From assembly GCA_900553955.1 (NCBI GenBank), contig USFO01000100.1:1-5161 (forward strand): DNA of 5,161 bases. Reading direction: 5' to 3'. The DNA is from an uncultured Oscillospiraceae bacterium (GTDB taxonomy: Bacteria > Bacillota > Clostridia > Oscillospirales > Ruminococcaceae). The notes below the pieces were generated by a model that was given only the letters and a program-made list of their open reading frames with translations, ran no database searches and was not told where the DNA came from. Below are positions 1 through 5,022 of the stretch, one piece after another; positions within the stretch are counted from its first letter, which is position 1; each line of letters opens with the position of its first letter. A program made the position numbers and the translations under genes.

Positions 1-2
1 AT

Positions 3-65
3 GCACAAGAAGATTTTCTTGATGAACAGGAGCAGGAGCTGCTCCGATTTGGAAGCCTTGGGTGA
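3..65 (+). CDS. Possible C-terminal end of an upstream gene (partial)
   Basis: The third reading frame is open from the window edge to a TGA at 63-65 and reads as an acidic, Glu/Gln-rich tail (AQEDFLDEQEQELLRFGSLG). This looks more like a natural protein end than the competing first frame, which is open to a TAG at 94-96 but is Arg/Ser-rich. Only 20 residues are visible, so no function can be given. It would be the gene directly upstream of the 125-475 gene, separated by about 60 bases. Which frame is real cannot be settled from this fragment. Confidence 0.3.
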   Translation, partial: AQEDFLDEQEQELLRFGSLG

Positions 66-99
66 GAGAACTGTCCTTGCACGGCGGAATTTTTAGCAG

Positions 100-108
100 A
101 AGGAGGTG
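100..108 (+). promoter_or_regulatory. Strong Shine-Dalgarno with unusually long spacing
   Basis: AAGGAGGTG is a near-perfect anti-16S match, but its end lies 16 nt before the ATG at 125, against a usual 5-10. An in-frame ATA at 119-121 and ATT at 122-124 sit closer, and an in-frame TAA at 110-112 closes the frame upstream. Either the long spacing is tolerated or a rare non-ATG start adds two residues. Confidence 0.55.
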
Positions 109-124
109 GTAAAATAACATAATT

Positions 125-475
125 ATGAGAAATGAAGCAGTAAAAAAGTGCGTGCGCGAACCCTTGCCCCGAGATGTTTGCCGGGTTGCCAACGAAATTA
201 TCCGCGGTAACGGTGCGCGCAAAACCCGCTTTTCACAAAGCGGGTTGGAGTTCGACAGGCGCGCGATCGCGGCGGTTTACGCTGCAATGAACTCCATTGG
301 AGAGGATATTCCCGATGATACGGCGCGAAAGCGCCTTCAAAACAGGGTGATGGACTCCGTCAGCGGGCACATTCCGTATGAACATATAGGTGAGTGCTAC
401 TGCGGACGGCAGAAATTTTACGATTATCGTCGGGAGCTTTGCCGCCGTGTGGCGAAAGAAATGGGAATGCTATAA
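125..475 (+). CDS. Small phage protein, possible late-gene transcription regulator (ArpU/RinA-like)
   Basis: A 116-aa basic protein. The N-terminal half has no motif I recognise. The C-terminal part, about residues 83-116, ends in CYCGRQKFYDYRRELCRRVA followed by KEMGML. A Gly-Arg-x-x-Phe-Tyr-x-x-(Arg)-Arg block followed by a hydrophobic helix resembles the C-terminal helix-turn-helix of small phage regulators of the ArpU/RinA type, which activate late packaging and structural genes. That assignment is by remembered resemblance only. Cys91 and Cys93 are too close and too few for a metal site. The position just upstream of structural genes fits a late regulator, but such a gene is usually followed by terminase, which is absent here. 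The ATG at 125 is the first in frame after a TAA at 110-112; see the Shine-Dalgarno entry for its odd spacing. The reading frame is very likely real; the function is tentative. Confidence 0.75.
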   Translation: MRNEAVKKCVREPLPRDVCRVANEIIRGNGARKTRFSQSGLEFDRRAIAAVYAAMNSIGEDIPDDTARKRLQNRVMDSVSGHIPYEHIGECYCGRQKFYDYRRELCRRVAKEMGML

Positions 476-484
476 ACAAAATAA

Positions 485-503
485 TGTGCGCCTGCGGCGC
501 ACA
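485..503 (+). repeat. Perfect triloop hairpin between two genes
   Basis: Arms TGTGCGCC (485-492) and GGCGCACA (496-503) pair perfectly around a TGC loop. It begins 9 nt after the preceding stop codon, and no T-run follows, so it is a poor terminator. The arms resemble the closing hairpin of the three arrays further downstream (TGTGTGCGC / GCGCACACA), which suggests a solitary member of the same family. Confidence 0.7.
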
Positions 504-533
504 AATTAACAAACAAAGAAAGGAAAAGAAACT

Positions 534-740
534 ATGTTATGTAAAAAATGCAGCACTGCGCTGCGCATTAAAAACAGCTATTACGCCATTGCGGGCAGTG
601 ACAGCCCGGACACGGAAACCAAGCTGATTTCCGTGACGGAGCTTGCCTGCCCTAACAAGCACTGCGAGAAATTCGACAAACCCATACGGCTGCGCCGTGC
701 CGTCGGATTCGTTGAGGAGGGGGGTGAGCTTTATGAATGA
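534..740 (+). CDS. Small zinc-ribbon phage protein
   Basis: A 68-aa protein with Cys3-x2-Cys6 and Cys39-x4-Cys44 (ACPNKHC), a four-cysteine zinc-ribbon arrangement with the two knuckles on either side of a predicted beta hairpin. Short zinc-ribbon proteins of this kind are common beside portal and capsid genes in phages of Clostridia, but their role is unknown; nucleic acid or protein binding is a guess. The start is supported by AAAGGA at 519-524, 9 nt upstream of the ATG. Its last 8 bases overlap the ATG of the next gene at 733, and the Shine-Dalgarno of that gene (AGGAGG, 715-720) lies inside this coding sequence, so the two are probably translationally coupled. Confidence 0.8.
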   Translation: MLCKKCSTALRIKNSYYAIAGSDSPDTETKLISVTELACPNKHCEKFDKPIRLRRAVGFVEEGGELYE

Positions 741-1210
741 GGACATGATTTTTCCGGAAGAGGGCTTTCCGAGCATGGAGGAGCTGACCGCGGGAGCACC
801 GTGCTCAAACGGTGCTCAAGTGGAGCAGCGTGCGGCGGCGGAGGGCTGCGCAGCAGCCTGCGCCGCCCATGTTACGGAGGACACAGATACGCAAAAAAAA
901 CGCATTAGCATGCGGGTCTGCACACGAAAGTGCAAGCCACCTCGCCGAAGGAGAAACCCCATGGCTGCGGTTCATCAAAAAGTATCCGCGCTATGCGGCG
1001 GAGCCGTTGCCGGAGGGTATGAACGAGGCGGTTCGTGCCGGAGAGGACCCCACTATGGCATTTCTGCGGCTGGAAAATCAGCGGCTTGAGCACGACCTTG
1101 AGCTGCTTCGCAGGGAGCAGGTGCTCAAAGCGGCGTGTATGGGCTCGGCAAAGTCCGCAGCGGTGCCGGACGAACCGGACGAATTTGCAAGGGGGCTGCT
1201 GATGGGGTGA
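733..1210 (+). CDS. Scaffold-like coiled-coil phage protein, frame disrupted near 893-900
   Basis: Translation starts plausibly at ATG 733, after AGGAGG (715-720), with an acidic opening (MNEDMIFPEEGFPSMEELTA), and continues in frame 1. From about 896 the convincing protein is in frame 2: TPWLRFIKKYPRY, then LPEGMNEAVRAGEDPTMAF, a charged leucine-heptad stretch (LRLENQRLEHDLELLRREQ) and a short acidic end DEFARGLLMG, stopping at TGA 1208-1210. This pattern (F-x3-YP, LP, AV-x-AG-x2, LENQ-L, coiled coil, D-x-F-x2-G) matches small proteins found just before portal or capsid genes in gut phages, which I take to be scaffold-like; the role is inferred. In frame 1 the continuation turns Arg/Cys-rich and ends at 1089. 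Joining the frames costs one base and would give about 158 aa. Cause: sequencing or assembly indel in the A8 tract, a true mutation, or slippage. Frame 1 between 794 and 895 is Ala/Cys-rich and carries dyads (794-817, 844-858). Confidence 0.65.
893..900 (+). other. A8 homopolymer at the presumed frame junction
   Basis: Eight consecutive A sit where the coding signal moves from frame 1 to frame 2. Removing one A (or adding two) reads CAA AAA AAC GCA and joins the two halves. The required shift is +1 or -2, unlike the common -1 ribosomal slip, so an indel or transcriptional slippage is more likely than a programmed -1 site. Confidence 0.55.
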
Positions 1211-1273
1211 AAAAAGTGCTCCGAAGGCAACTGTTTTCGCGGCAGCCGCCGCGCCGCCGCGCAAAAGAAAAAC

Positions 1274-1322
1274 TGCGGTGCTCATTTTGAGCACCGCAAA
1301 GGCTCCCGCCGAAGGCGGGAGC
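1274..1322 (+). repeat. Two perfect triloop hairpins upstream of the portal gene
   Basis: The first has 11-bp arms TGCGGTGCTCA (1274-1284) and TGAGCACCGCA (1288-1298) around TTT. The second has 9-bp arms GCTCCCGCC (1302-1310) and GGCGGGAGC (1314-1322) around GAA. Neither is followed by a T-run; both are followed by AAAG. They occupy most of the 150-nt gap between the scaffold-like gene and the portal gene, so they may act in the mRNA by stabilising or processing it, or be repeat insertions like the downstream arrays. Confidence 0.75.
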
Positions 1323-1360
1323 AAAGAAACTTGACAAAGAGAAAGGAATAAGAAAATTTT

Positions 1361-2902
1361 ATGAAAGACAATTTGACTCCGGAGAGGGTGTTCTCCGAAT
1401 TTGAGCACGGCGAAGGCTACAATCGCCGCATTGAGCTTTACGAAAACGTTCGCAAAAACGAGGACTTCTACATAGGCGACCAGTGGAAGGGCGTTTATGC
1501 GCCGGACCTTGAAAAGCCGGTGATCAACTTTATCAAACGCACGGTCAGCTATCTGATTTCCATGATCGTTTCCGACGATGTGGGCGTTTCTTTGAGCACG
1601 GGCGGGCGCGATTTTGACGCGCAGTTCCTTGCCGACACACTGAGCGGAGAGGTAGAAAATGTAATTGAGCACACCAAGGCCAAGACCATGGCACGGGATA
1701 TGCTCAGGAGCTGCGCCGTGGACGGCGACGGCTGCTTTTACTTCTGGTTCGAGCCCACCGGCGGCGCGGCAGGGCGCATCAGAATCGAGAATATTGACAA
1801 TACGCGCATTATTTTCGGCAACCCGTACTGCCGCGAGGTTGAGGATCAGCCCTACATTATTATCATGCGCCGCCGCCCCGCCGCCGACCTTCGGCGGGAG
1901 GCAAAAGCCGCCGGATGCGCCGACTGGGAGACGATTGCACCGGAGGGCGCGGCTGATTTCGGCGAGGACGACGGTGACAAAATGGCCACCGAGCTTATCC
2001 GGTTGTGGAAGGAAAACGGCACGGTTCATTTCATGAGCACGGCGCGAAGCTGCGTGCTAAGGCCCGCCGCGGACAGCGGTTTGCGCCGTTACCCTATCGC
2101 CTGGATGAGCTGGGAGAACGTCAAAAACAGTTATCACGGCAGAGCCGCGGTCACCGGAATTATCCCGAACCAAATCTTTGTGAACAAGCTTTGGGCTATG
2201 GCGATGGAGCACGAGAAACGCATGGCGTTCCCGAAAATTTTCTACGATATGACAAAGATTCGCCAGTGGACGAATCGCGTCGGGCAGGCAATCGGCGTGG
2301 CGGGCGACCCAAATTCTGCGGTTGCGGCGTCGTTCCGCGCCGGAGATATGAGCCAGCAGGTGCTCCAGCTTGTGGAAAAAACTATCAGCTACACGAAAGA
2401 GTGTCTCGGAGCGACGGACGTCGCCCTCGGCAACATTGCGCTGGACAACACCTCCGCGATTATCGCTTTACAGAATGCGGCTGCTGCTCCGCTGGCACTG
2501 CAAAAGCTTAGCTTTTACCAGTTCTGGGAGGACTGCGTGCTTGTTATTATGGACATGATTCGCTGCTACTACGGCGTGCGCGAGGTGTTTTTTGACACCG
2601 GCGACGAAGCCGCCACCGCCACCGTGGATTTTTCTGCCATTGACCCGGATTCCATGGAGCTGCGGGTGGACGTCGGCCCGGCAAGCTACTGGAGCGAGCT
2701 TGTGCAGGTGGAAACCGCAGATAATCTTTACAAAAACGGCATAATTACGGACGCTGTGACCTACCTTGAATCCGTGCCGGACAAGTACATCCGCAACAAG
2801 CGCCGCCTTATCGACCGACTGGAACGCGAGAAAGCGACAGCTTCGGCGAGTGCGCCTACGGCGCAGAGTAATGCGGAAGGCGGAATGCGGAAGGCGGAAT
2901 AA
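1361..2902 (+). CDS. Phage portal protein
   Basis: A 513-aa protein of typical portal length. Portals form the dodecameric ring at the capsid vertex through which DNA is packaged and to which the neck attaches. Visible landmarks: an N-terminal NEDFYIGDQWKGV (33-45) followed by KPVINFIKRTVSYLISMIVS (52-71), a common portal opening; DGDGCFYFWFEP (121-132); YPIAWMSWENVKNSYHGRAA (244-263); a long helical section from about 266 to 404 that includes TISYTKECLGATDVALGN (341-358), NTSAIIALQ (363-371) and FYQFWEDCVLVIMDMI (385-400), corresponding to the stem and helical core; and RNKRRLIDRLEREKA near the end. The start follows AAAGGA (1342-1347) with 13-nt spacing. The last 20 or so residues (about 494-513) are encoded by a hairpin (2851-2865) and the heptamer repeat at 2873-2900, which also supplies the stop, so the native end was probably near residue 492. 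A 7-bp triloop hairpin also lies inside the gene at 1881-1897 (residues 174-179). Normally terminase precedes the portal; here a scaffold-like gene does. Confidence 0.88.
   Translation: MKDNLTPERVFSEFEHGEGYNRRIELYENVRKNEDFYIGDQWKGVYAPDLEKPVINFIKRTVSYLISMIVSDDVGVSLSTGGRDFDAQFLADTLSGEVENVIEHTKAKTMARDMLRSCAVDGDGCFYFWFEPTGGAAGRIRIENIDNTRIIFGNPYCREVEDQPYIIIMRRRPAADLRREAKAAGCADWETIAPEGAADFGEDDGDKMATELIRLWKENGTVHFMSTARSCVLRPAADSGLRRYPIAWMSWENVKNSYHGRAAVTGIIPNQIFVNKLWAMAMEHEKRMAFPKIFYDMTKIRQWTNRVGQAIGVAGDPNSAVAASFRAGDMSQQVLQLVEKTISYTKECLGATDVALGNIALDNTSAIIALQNAAAAPLALQKLSFYQFWEDCVLVIMDMIRCYYGVREVFFDTGDEAATATVDFSAIDPDSMELRVDVGPASYWSELVQVETADNLYKNGIITDAVTYLESVPDKYIRNKRRLIDRLEREKATASASAPTAQSNAEGGMRKAE
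2873..2900 (+). repeat. Four tandem GCGGAAN heptamers encoding the portal C-terminus
   Basis: The units read GCGGAAG, GCGGAAT, GCGGAAG, GCGGAAT, preceded by TAAT. Read in the portal frame they give the tail NAEGGMRKAE, and the final T starts the TAA stop. The same four-unit arrangement recurs in non-coding DNA at 5023-5050. A triloop hairpin, TGCGCC / GGCGCA with loop TAC (2851-2865), sits just upstream and is also translated. Confidence 0.8.
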
Positions 2903-3050
2903 GCGGCGCTGTGCGCCGCAGTTATATCCGCGGCGCTGCCGCGGGTTATATCGCGCCTTCGGCGCGGTTATATCCGTGCTTCGCGCGGGTTATGTTTTGC
3001 GCCCTTTGGGCGCAAAGTTAAGGTGTGTGCGCCGTGCGCACACATTTTGA
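2903..3050 (+). repeat. Hairpin array 1 (six hairpins, GTTATAT linkers)
   Basis: Starts on the base after the portal stop. Hairpins in order: GCGGCGC/GCGCCGC with loop TGT (2903-2919); CCGCGGC/GCCGCGG, loop GCT (2928-2944); CGCGCC/GGCGCG, loop TTC (2952-2966); CCGTGC/GCGCGG with one G-T pair, loop TTC (2974-2988); TTTGCGCCC/GGGCGCAAA, loop TTT (2996-3016); TGTGTGCGC/GCGCACACA, loop CGT (3024-3044). Linkers after the second hairpin are 7 nt: GTTATAT, GTTATAT, GTTATGT, GTTAAGG. The last hairpin is followed by TTTTGA, a short T-run that could give weak intrinsic termination. Function unknown. Confidence 0.85.
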
Positions 3051-3464
3051 TTAGGAAGTGCCACAGAGGTGACGAAGCGGCAATCGACAAAAAAGTTGTC
3101 AAGCCCTTTTTACAAAATTTATTGCAAATTTTCTTGCAAAGAGCAAAACATCATCACAAATTTGCGTCTTGACGTGCTAAGATAGCCTTGCGGTTCGAGG
3201 AAAGCCCCGCACCGCCGCGTTCGGAACAAGTCCCCACCATTTGATTTTGCGGCTTATGTTTTCCGAAAGGCGGCGTGCGGCGAGGGCGGCTTTCGCCGCA
3301 AATTCCGCGGCGGAGCGGAGAGGAACCGCCGCGGGCGGCGCGGCAAGCCGCAGCGCTGAGCCTGTTTCGGGGCAGAAGCAAGGGGCGCTTTCCAAATAAA
3401 ATTTTTCGGGAAAAGCGCCGCGGCTTCCTTGAAGCTGCTTGCGAAATAGGCTTGGGCTTCGCCG
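3051..3464 (+). other. Non-coding stretch between arrays 1 and 2
   Basis: No convincing gene on either strand. The first 17 bases still resemble the flank of array 3 (AGTGCCACAGA at 3057-3067). An AT-rich patch follows (about 3085-3165), with a small dyad GACAA/TTGTC (3086-3100), a weak promoter-like pair TTGTCA (3096) and TTTATT (3118) 16 nt apart, a direct repeat TTGCAAA (3122 and 3134), and GTCAAG (3098) that could pair with CTTGAC (3168). From about 3260 the DNA becomes very GC-rich with low-complexity Arg/Ala reading on all frames. A bulged stem joins GGCGCTTTCC (3384-3393) to a near-complement at 3409-3419, and another, GCGGCTTC/GAAGCTGC with loop CTT, lies at 3420-3438. This could be a decayed gene, an RNA or repeat debris. 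Confidence 0.5.
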
Positions 3465-3597
3465 GTGAAATACGGCGGCAAGCCGCCGTGTGAAATCGCG
3501 CCTTCGGCGCGGTGAAATACGCGCTCCGCGCGTGTGAAATATTTTGTCGCTTTGCGACAAAATGTTTAGGTGTGTGCGCTGTGCGCACACATTTTGA
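3465..3597 (+). repeat. Hairpin array 2 (five hairpins, GTGAAAT linkers)
   Basis: Hairpins in order: ACGGCGG/CCGCCGT with loop CAAG (3472-3489); CGCGCC/GGCGCG, loop TTC (3497-3511), identical to the third hairpin of array 1; ACGCGC/GCGCGT, loop TCC (3519-3533); ATTTTGTCGC/GCGACAAAAT, loop TTT (3541-3563); TGTGTGCGC/GCGCACACA, loop TGT (3571-3591). Linkers are 7 nt: GTGAAAT four times (3465, 3490, 3512, 3534), then GTTTAGG. The array ends TTTTGA (3592-3597). Unlike arrays 1 and 3 it does not follow an intact gene; its left side is a degraded GC-rich stretch without a clear first hairpin. Confidence 0.85.
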
Positions 3598-3726
3598 TGA
3601 CGCGGAGTAAACGCTTCAACTGGTCGCGGATACAACCCCTCAGCCGCGCCGAGGCGGCGCTTTGCGCCGCAATCGTAAAACAAAAAATCAAAAAAATCAA
3701 CAACAAAATCAATTCCAAAAAATCTT
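3598..3726 (+). other. Leader upstream of the capsid gene
   Basis: Contains the block GCGGATACA followed by ACCCCTCAG (3626-3643), whose two halves recur near the window end (5151-5159 and, inverted, 5119-5127). A perfect hairpin GCGGCGC/GCGCCGC with loop TTT lies at 3654-3670; its left arm could instead pair with GCCGC at 3643-3647, so two folds compete. The DNA then becomes strongly A-rich (3671-3722), typical of an unstructured approach to a ribosome binding site. In-frame codons upstream of 3743 encode a Lys/Gln/Asn-rich string unlike a capsid N-terminus. Confidence 0.5.
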
Positions 3727-3733
3727 AAGGAGG
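3727..3733 (+). promoter_or_regulatory. Ribosome binding site fixing the capsid start
   Basis: AAGGAGG, with 9 nt to ATG 3743. An in-frame ATG 81 nt upstream (3662) has no such site, lies inside the hairpin at 3654-3670 and would add 27 low-complexity residues, so 3743 is the start. Confidence 0.9.
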
Positions 3734-3742
3734 AAAAAATTT

Positions 3743-4840
3743 ATGGCAATCAATCTTGCAACCAAGTATTCCAAGGAGATCGCAAACGCATTCACCCTTC
3801 GTTCCGTCGTGGACGGAACCACCAACAAGGACTATGATTTTACCGGTGTTAAGACCCTTAACGTCTACACTCCGGTCACTCAGGGCCTTGCTGATTATCA
3901 GCGAACCGGCACCAGCCGCTACGGCACTCCCACCGAGCTTCAGGACACCATGCAGGAGCTTATGCTCACCCGCGACAGAAGCTTTTCTATCACTATCGAC
4001 AAGGGCAACAATTCCGAGCAGATGGGCGCAAAGGAGGCTTCCCGCATTCTTTCCATCGAAATGAACGAGCAGGCAATTCCCGAAATGGACAAATACGCTC
4101 TCGGACGCTTCGCCGACTACGCGGGTAAAATCGTCGCCCTTGAAGCCGCTCCCACCTCCGCGAACATCGCCGAAAAGCTCTCCGACGGCATGGTCGCCAT
4201 GAGCAACAAGAACGTTCCCGCAGAGGGCAGATTCATTTTCATCGGCTGGAGCTGCTTCGGCGCGCTGCGTCTTTCCAGTCAGTTCATCGGCGTGGAAAGC
4301 CTTGCAAAAAGCGCCCTTGTTAAGGGCGCCATCGGCACTTTCATGGGAGCGCAGGTCGTTGTCGTGCCCGACGATTACCTCAAAAAGGGCGACAAAACCT
4401 GCTATTTCATCATCACCCATAAAAATTCCGTAATTCAGCCTAAAAAAGTGCAGGACTATTTCGTGAAGGAGAACCCTGCCGGCATCAACGGCGCGCTGCT
4501 CGAGGGCAGATTCATCTACGACGCCTTTGTGCTGGGCGGCCGCTGCGACGGCGTTTACGCTGCGGTTGCCTCCGGCGCGCAGCAGACCGCACCCGGCTTC
4601 AGCTACACCGCCAACACCAAAAAGGAGACCATTTCTTCCACCGGAGCGGATTTCATTCTCTACACCACCGACGGCACCGACCCGCGCTATTCTTCTTCTG
4701 CGGTGAAGGCCGTGGGCGGCAGCGCCACCGTCGACCTGAGCGGCTTTGCAGGCGGCAGCGCCTCCCTTAAAGCGGTTGCGATAAAGGACGGCGTGTTTAC
4801 GTCGAACCTTGCCGCGGCGGAACAGGCGGTAGCGGCATAA
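3743..4840 (+). CDS. Major capsid protein (HK97-type) with C-terminal Ig-like/chitobiase-type domain
   Basis: A 365-aa protein in which about residues 1-280 form the capsid core and 283-356 an extra domain. The core resembles major capsid proteins of Clostridia phages that open MAINLATKYS: NKDYDFTGVKTLNVYT (28-43), an extended-arm region DYQRTGTSRYGTPTELQDT (51-69), LTRDRSFSITIDKGNNSEQM (75-94), a long helix around 95-120, VVVVPDDYLK (205-214) and QDYFVKENPAGINGALLEGR (237-256), then YDAFVL. I assign the HK97 fold from this family resemblance. The tail carries ILYTTDGTDPRYSS (305-318) and LKAVAIKDGVFTSN (342-355), the signature of the chitobiase/hexosaminidase C-terminal beta-sandwich (CHB_HEX-like). 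Such domains on capsids usually project outward and may bind glycans; that role is inferred. No protease or separate scaffold gene lies between portal and capsid. Codon use is even and the frame intact. Confidence 0.88.
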   Translation: MAINLATKYSKEIANAFTLRSVVDGTTNKDYDFTGVKTLNVYTPVTQGLADYQRTGTSRYGTPTELQDTMQELMLTRDRSFSITIDKGNNSEQMGAKEASRILSIEMNEQAIPEMDKYALGRFADYAGKIVALEAAPTSANIAEKLSDGMVAMSNKNVPAEGRFIFIGWSCFGALRLSSQFIGVESLAKSALVKGAIGTFMGAQVVVVPDDYLKKGDKTCYFIITHKNSVIQPKKVQDYFVKENPAGINGALLEGRFIYDAFVLGGRCDGVYAAVASGAQQTAPGFSYTANTKKETISSTGADFILYTTDGTDPRYSSSAVKAVGGSATVDLSGFAGGSASLKAVAIKDGVFTSNLAAAEQAVAA

Positions 4841-5000
4841 GCAAAGCGGGCTGTGCCCGCTTTGCAGTGAAATACGGCGGCAAGCCGCCGTGAGAAATCG
4901 CCGCTTTGCGGCGGTGAAATACGCGCTTTGCGCGTGTGAAATATTTTGCCCCTTTGGGGGCGAAATGTTTAGGTGTGTGCGCCGTGCGCACACATTTTGA
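4841..5000 (+). repeat. Hairpin array 3 (six hairpins, GTGAAAT linkers)
   Basis: Starts on the base after the capsid stop. Hairpins in order: GCAAAGCGGGC/GCCCGCTTTGC, loop TGT (4841-4865); ACGGCGG/CCGCCGT, loop CAAG (4874-4891); CGCCGC/GCGGCG, loop TTT (4899-4913); ACGCGC/GCGCGT, loop TTT (4921-4935); ATTTTGCCCC/GGGGCGAAAT with one T-G pair (4943-4966); TGTGTGCGC/GCGCACACA, loop CGT (4974-4994), then TTTTGA. Linkers: GTGAAAT, GAGAAAT, GTGAAAT, GTGAAAT, GTTTAGG, each 7 nt. It aligns with array 2 along its whole shared length with only a few differences, most of them in stems and loops. Confidence 0.87.
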
Positions 5001-5022
5001 AGGGGCAGTGCCGCAGAATAAT

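Noticed and set aside
1331..1336. TTGACA as a -35 promoter box before the portal
   Set aside because: No -10 box at proper spacing; the expected place overlaps the ribosome binding site and start codon.
905..2029. Long open frame on the minus strand
   Set aside because: It is the antisense shadow of the portal and scaffold-like genes; it lacks motifs and a good ribosome binding site.
3180..3210. GGTTCGAG resembling a tRNA T-loop
   Set aside because: Flanking bases do not form a T-stem, and no acceptor or anticodon arms are present.
3256..3399. A 47-codon open frame on the plus strand
   Set aside because: Arg/Ala-rich, in GC-rich DNA, with no ribosome binding site and no recognisable motif.
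2903..3597. CRISPR or integron attC interpretation of the repeated units
   Set aside because: The repeated words are only 7 nt, the intervening sequences are palindromes rather than unique spacers, and the attC core motifs are absent.
3154..4991. Two minus-strand frames (ending near 3588 and 4991) with the same N-terminal string RTAHTPKHF
   Set aside because: The shared peptide comes from the shared hairpin arrays 2 and 3, not from a protein family; the frames diverge after a few hairpins.
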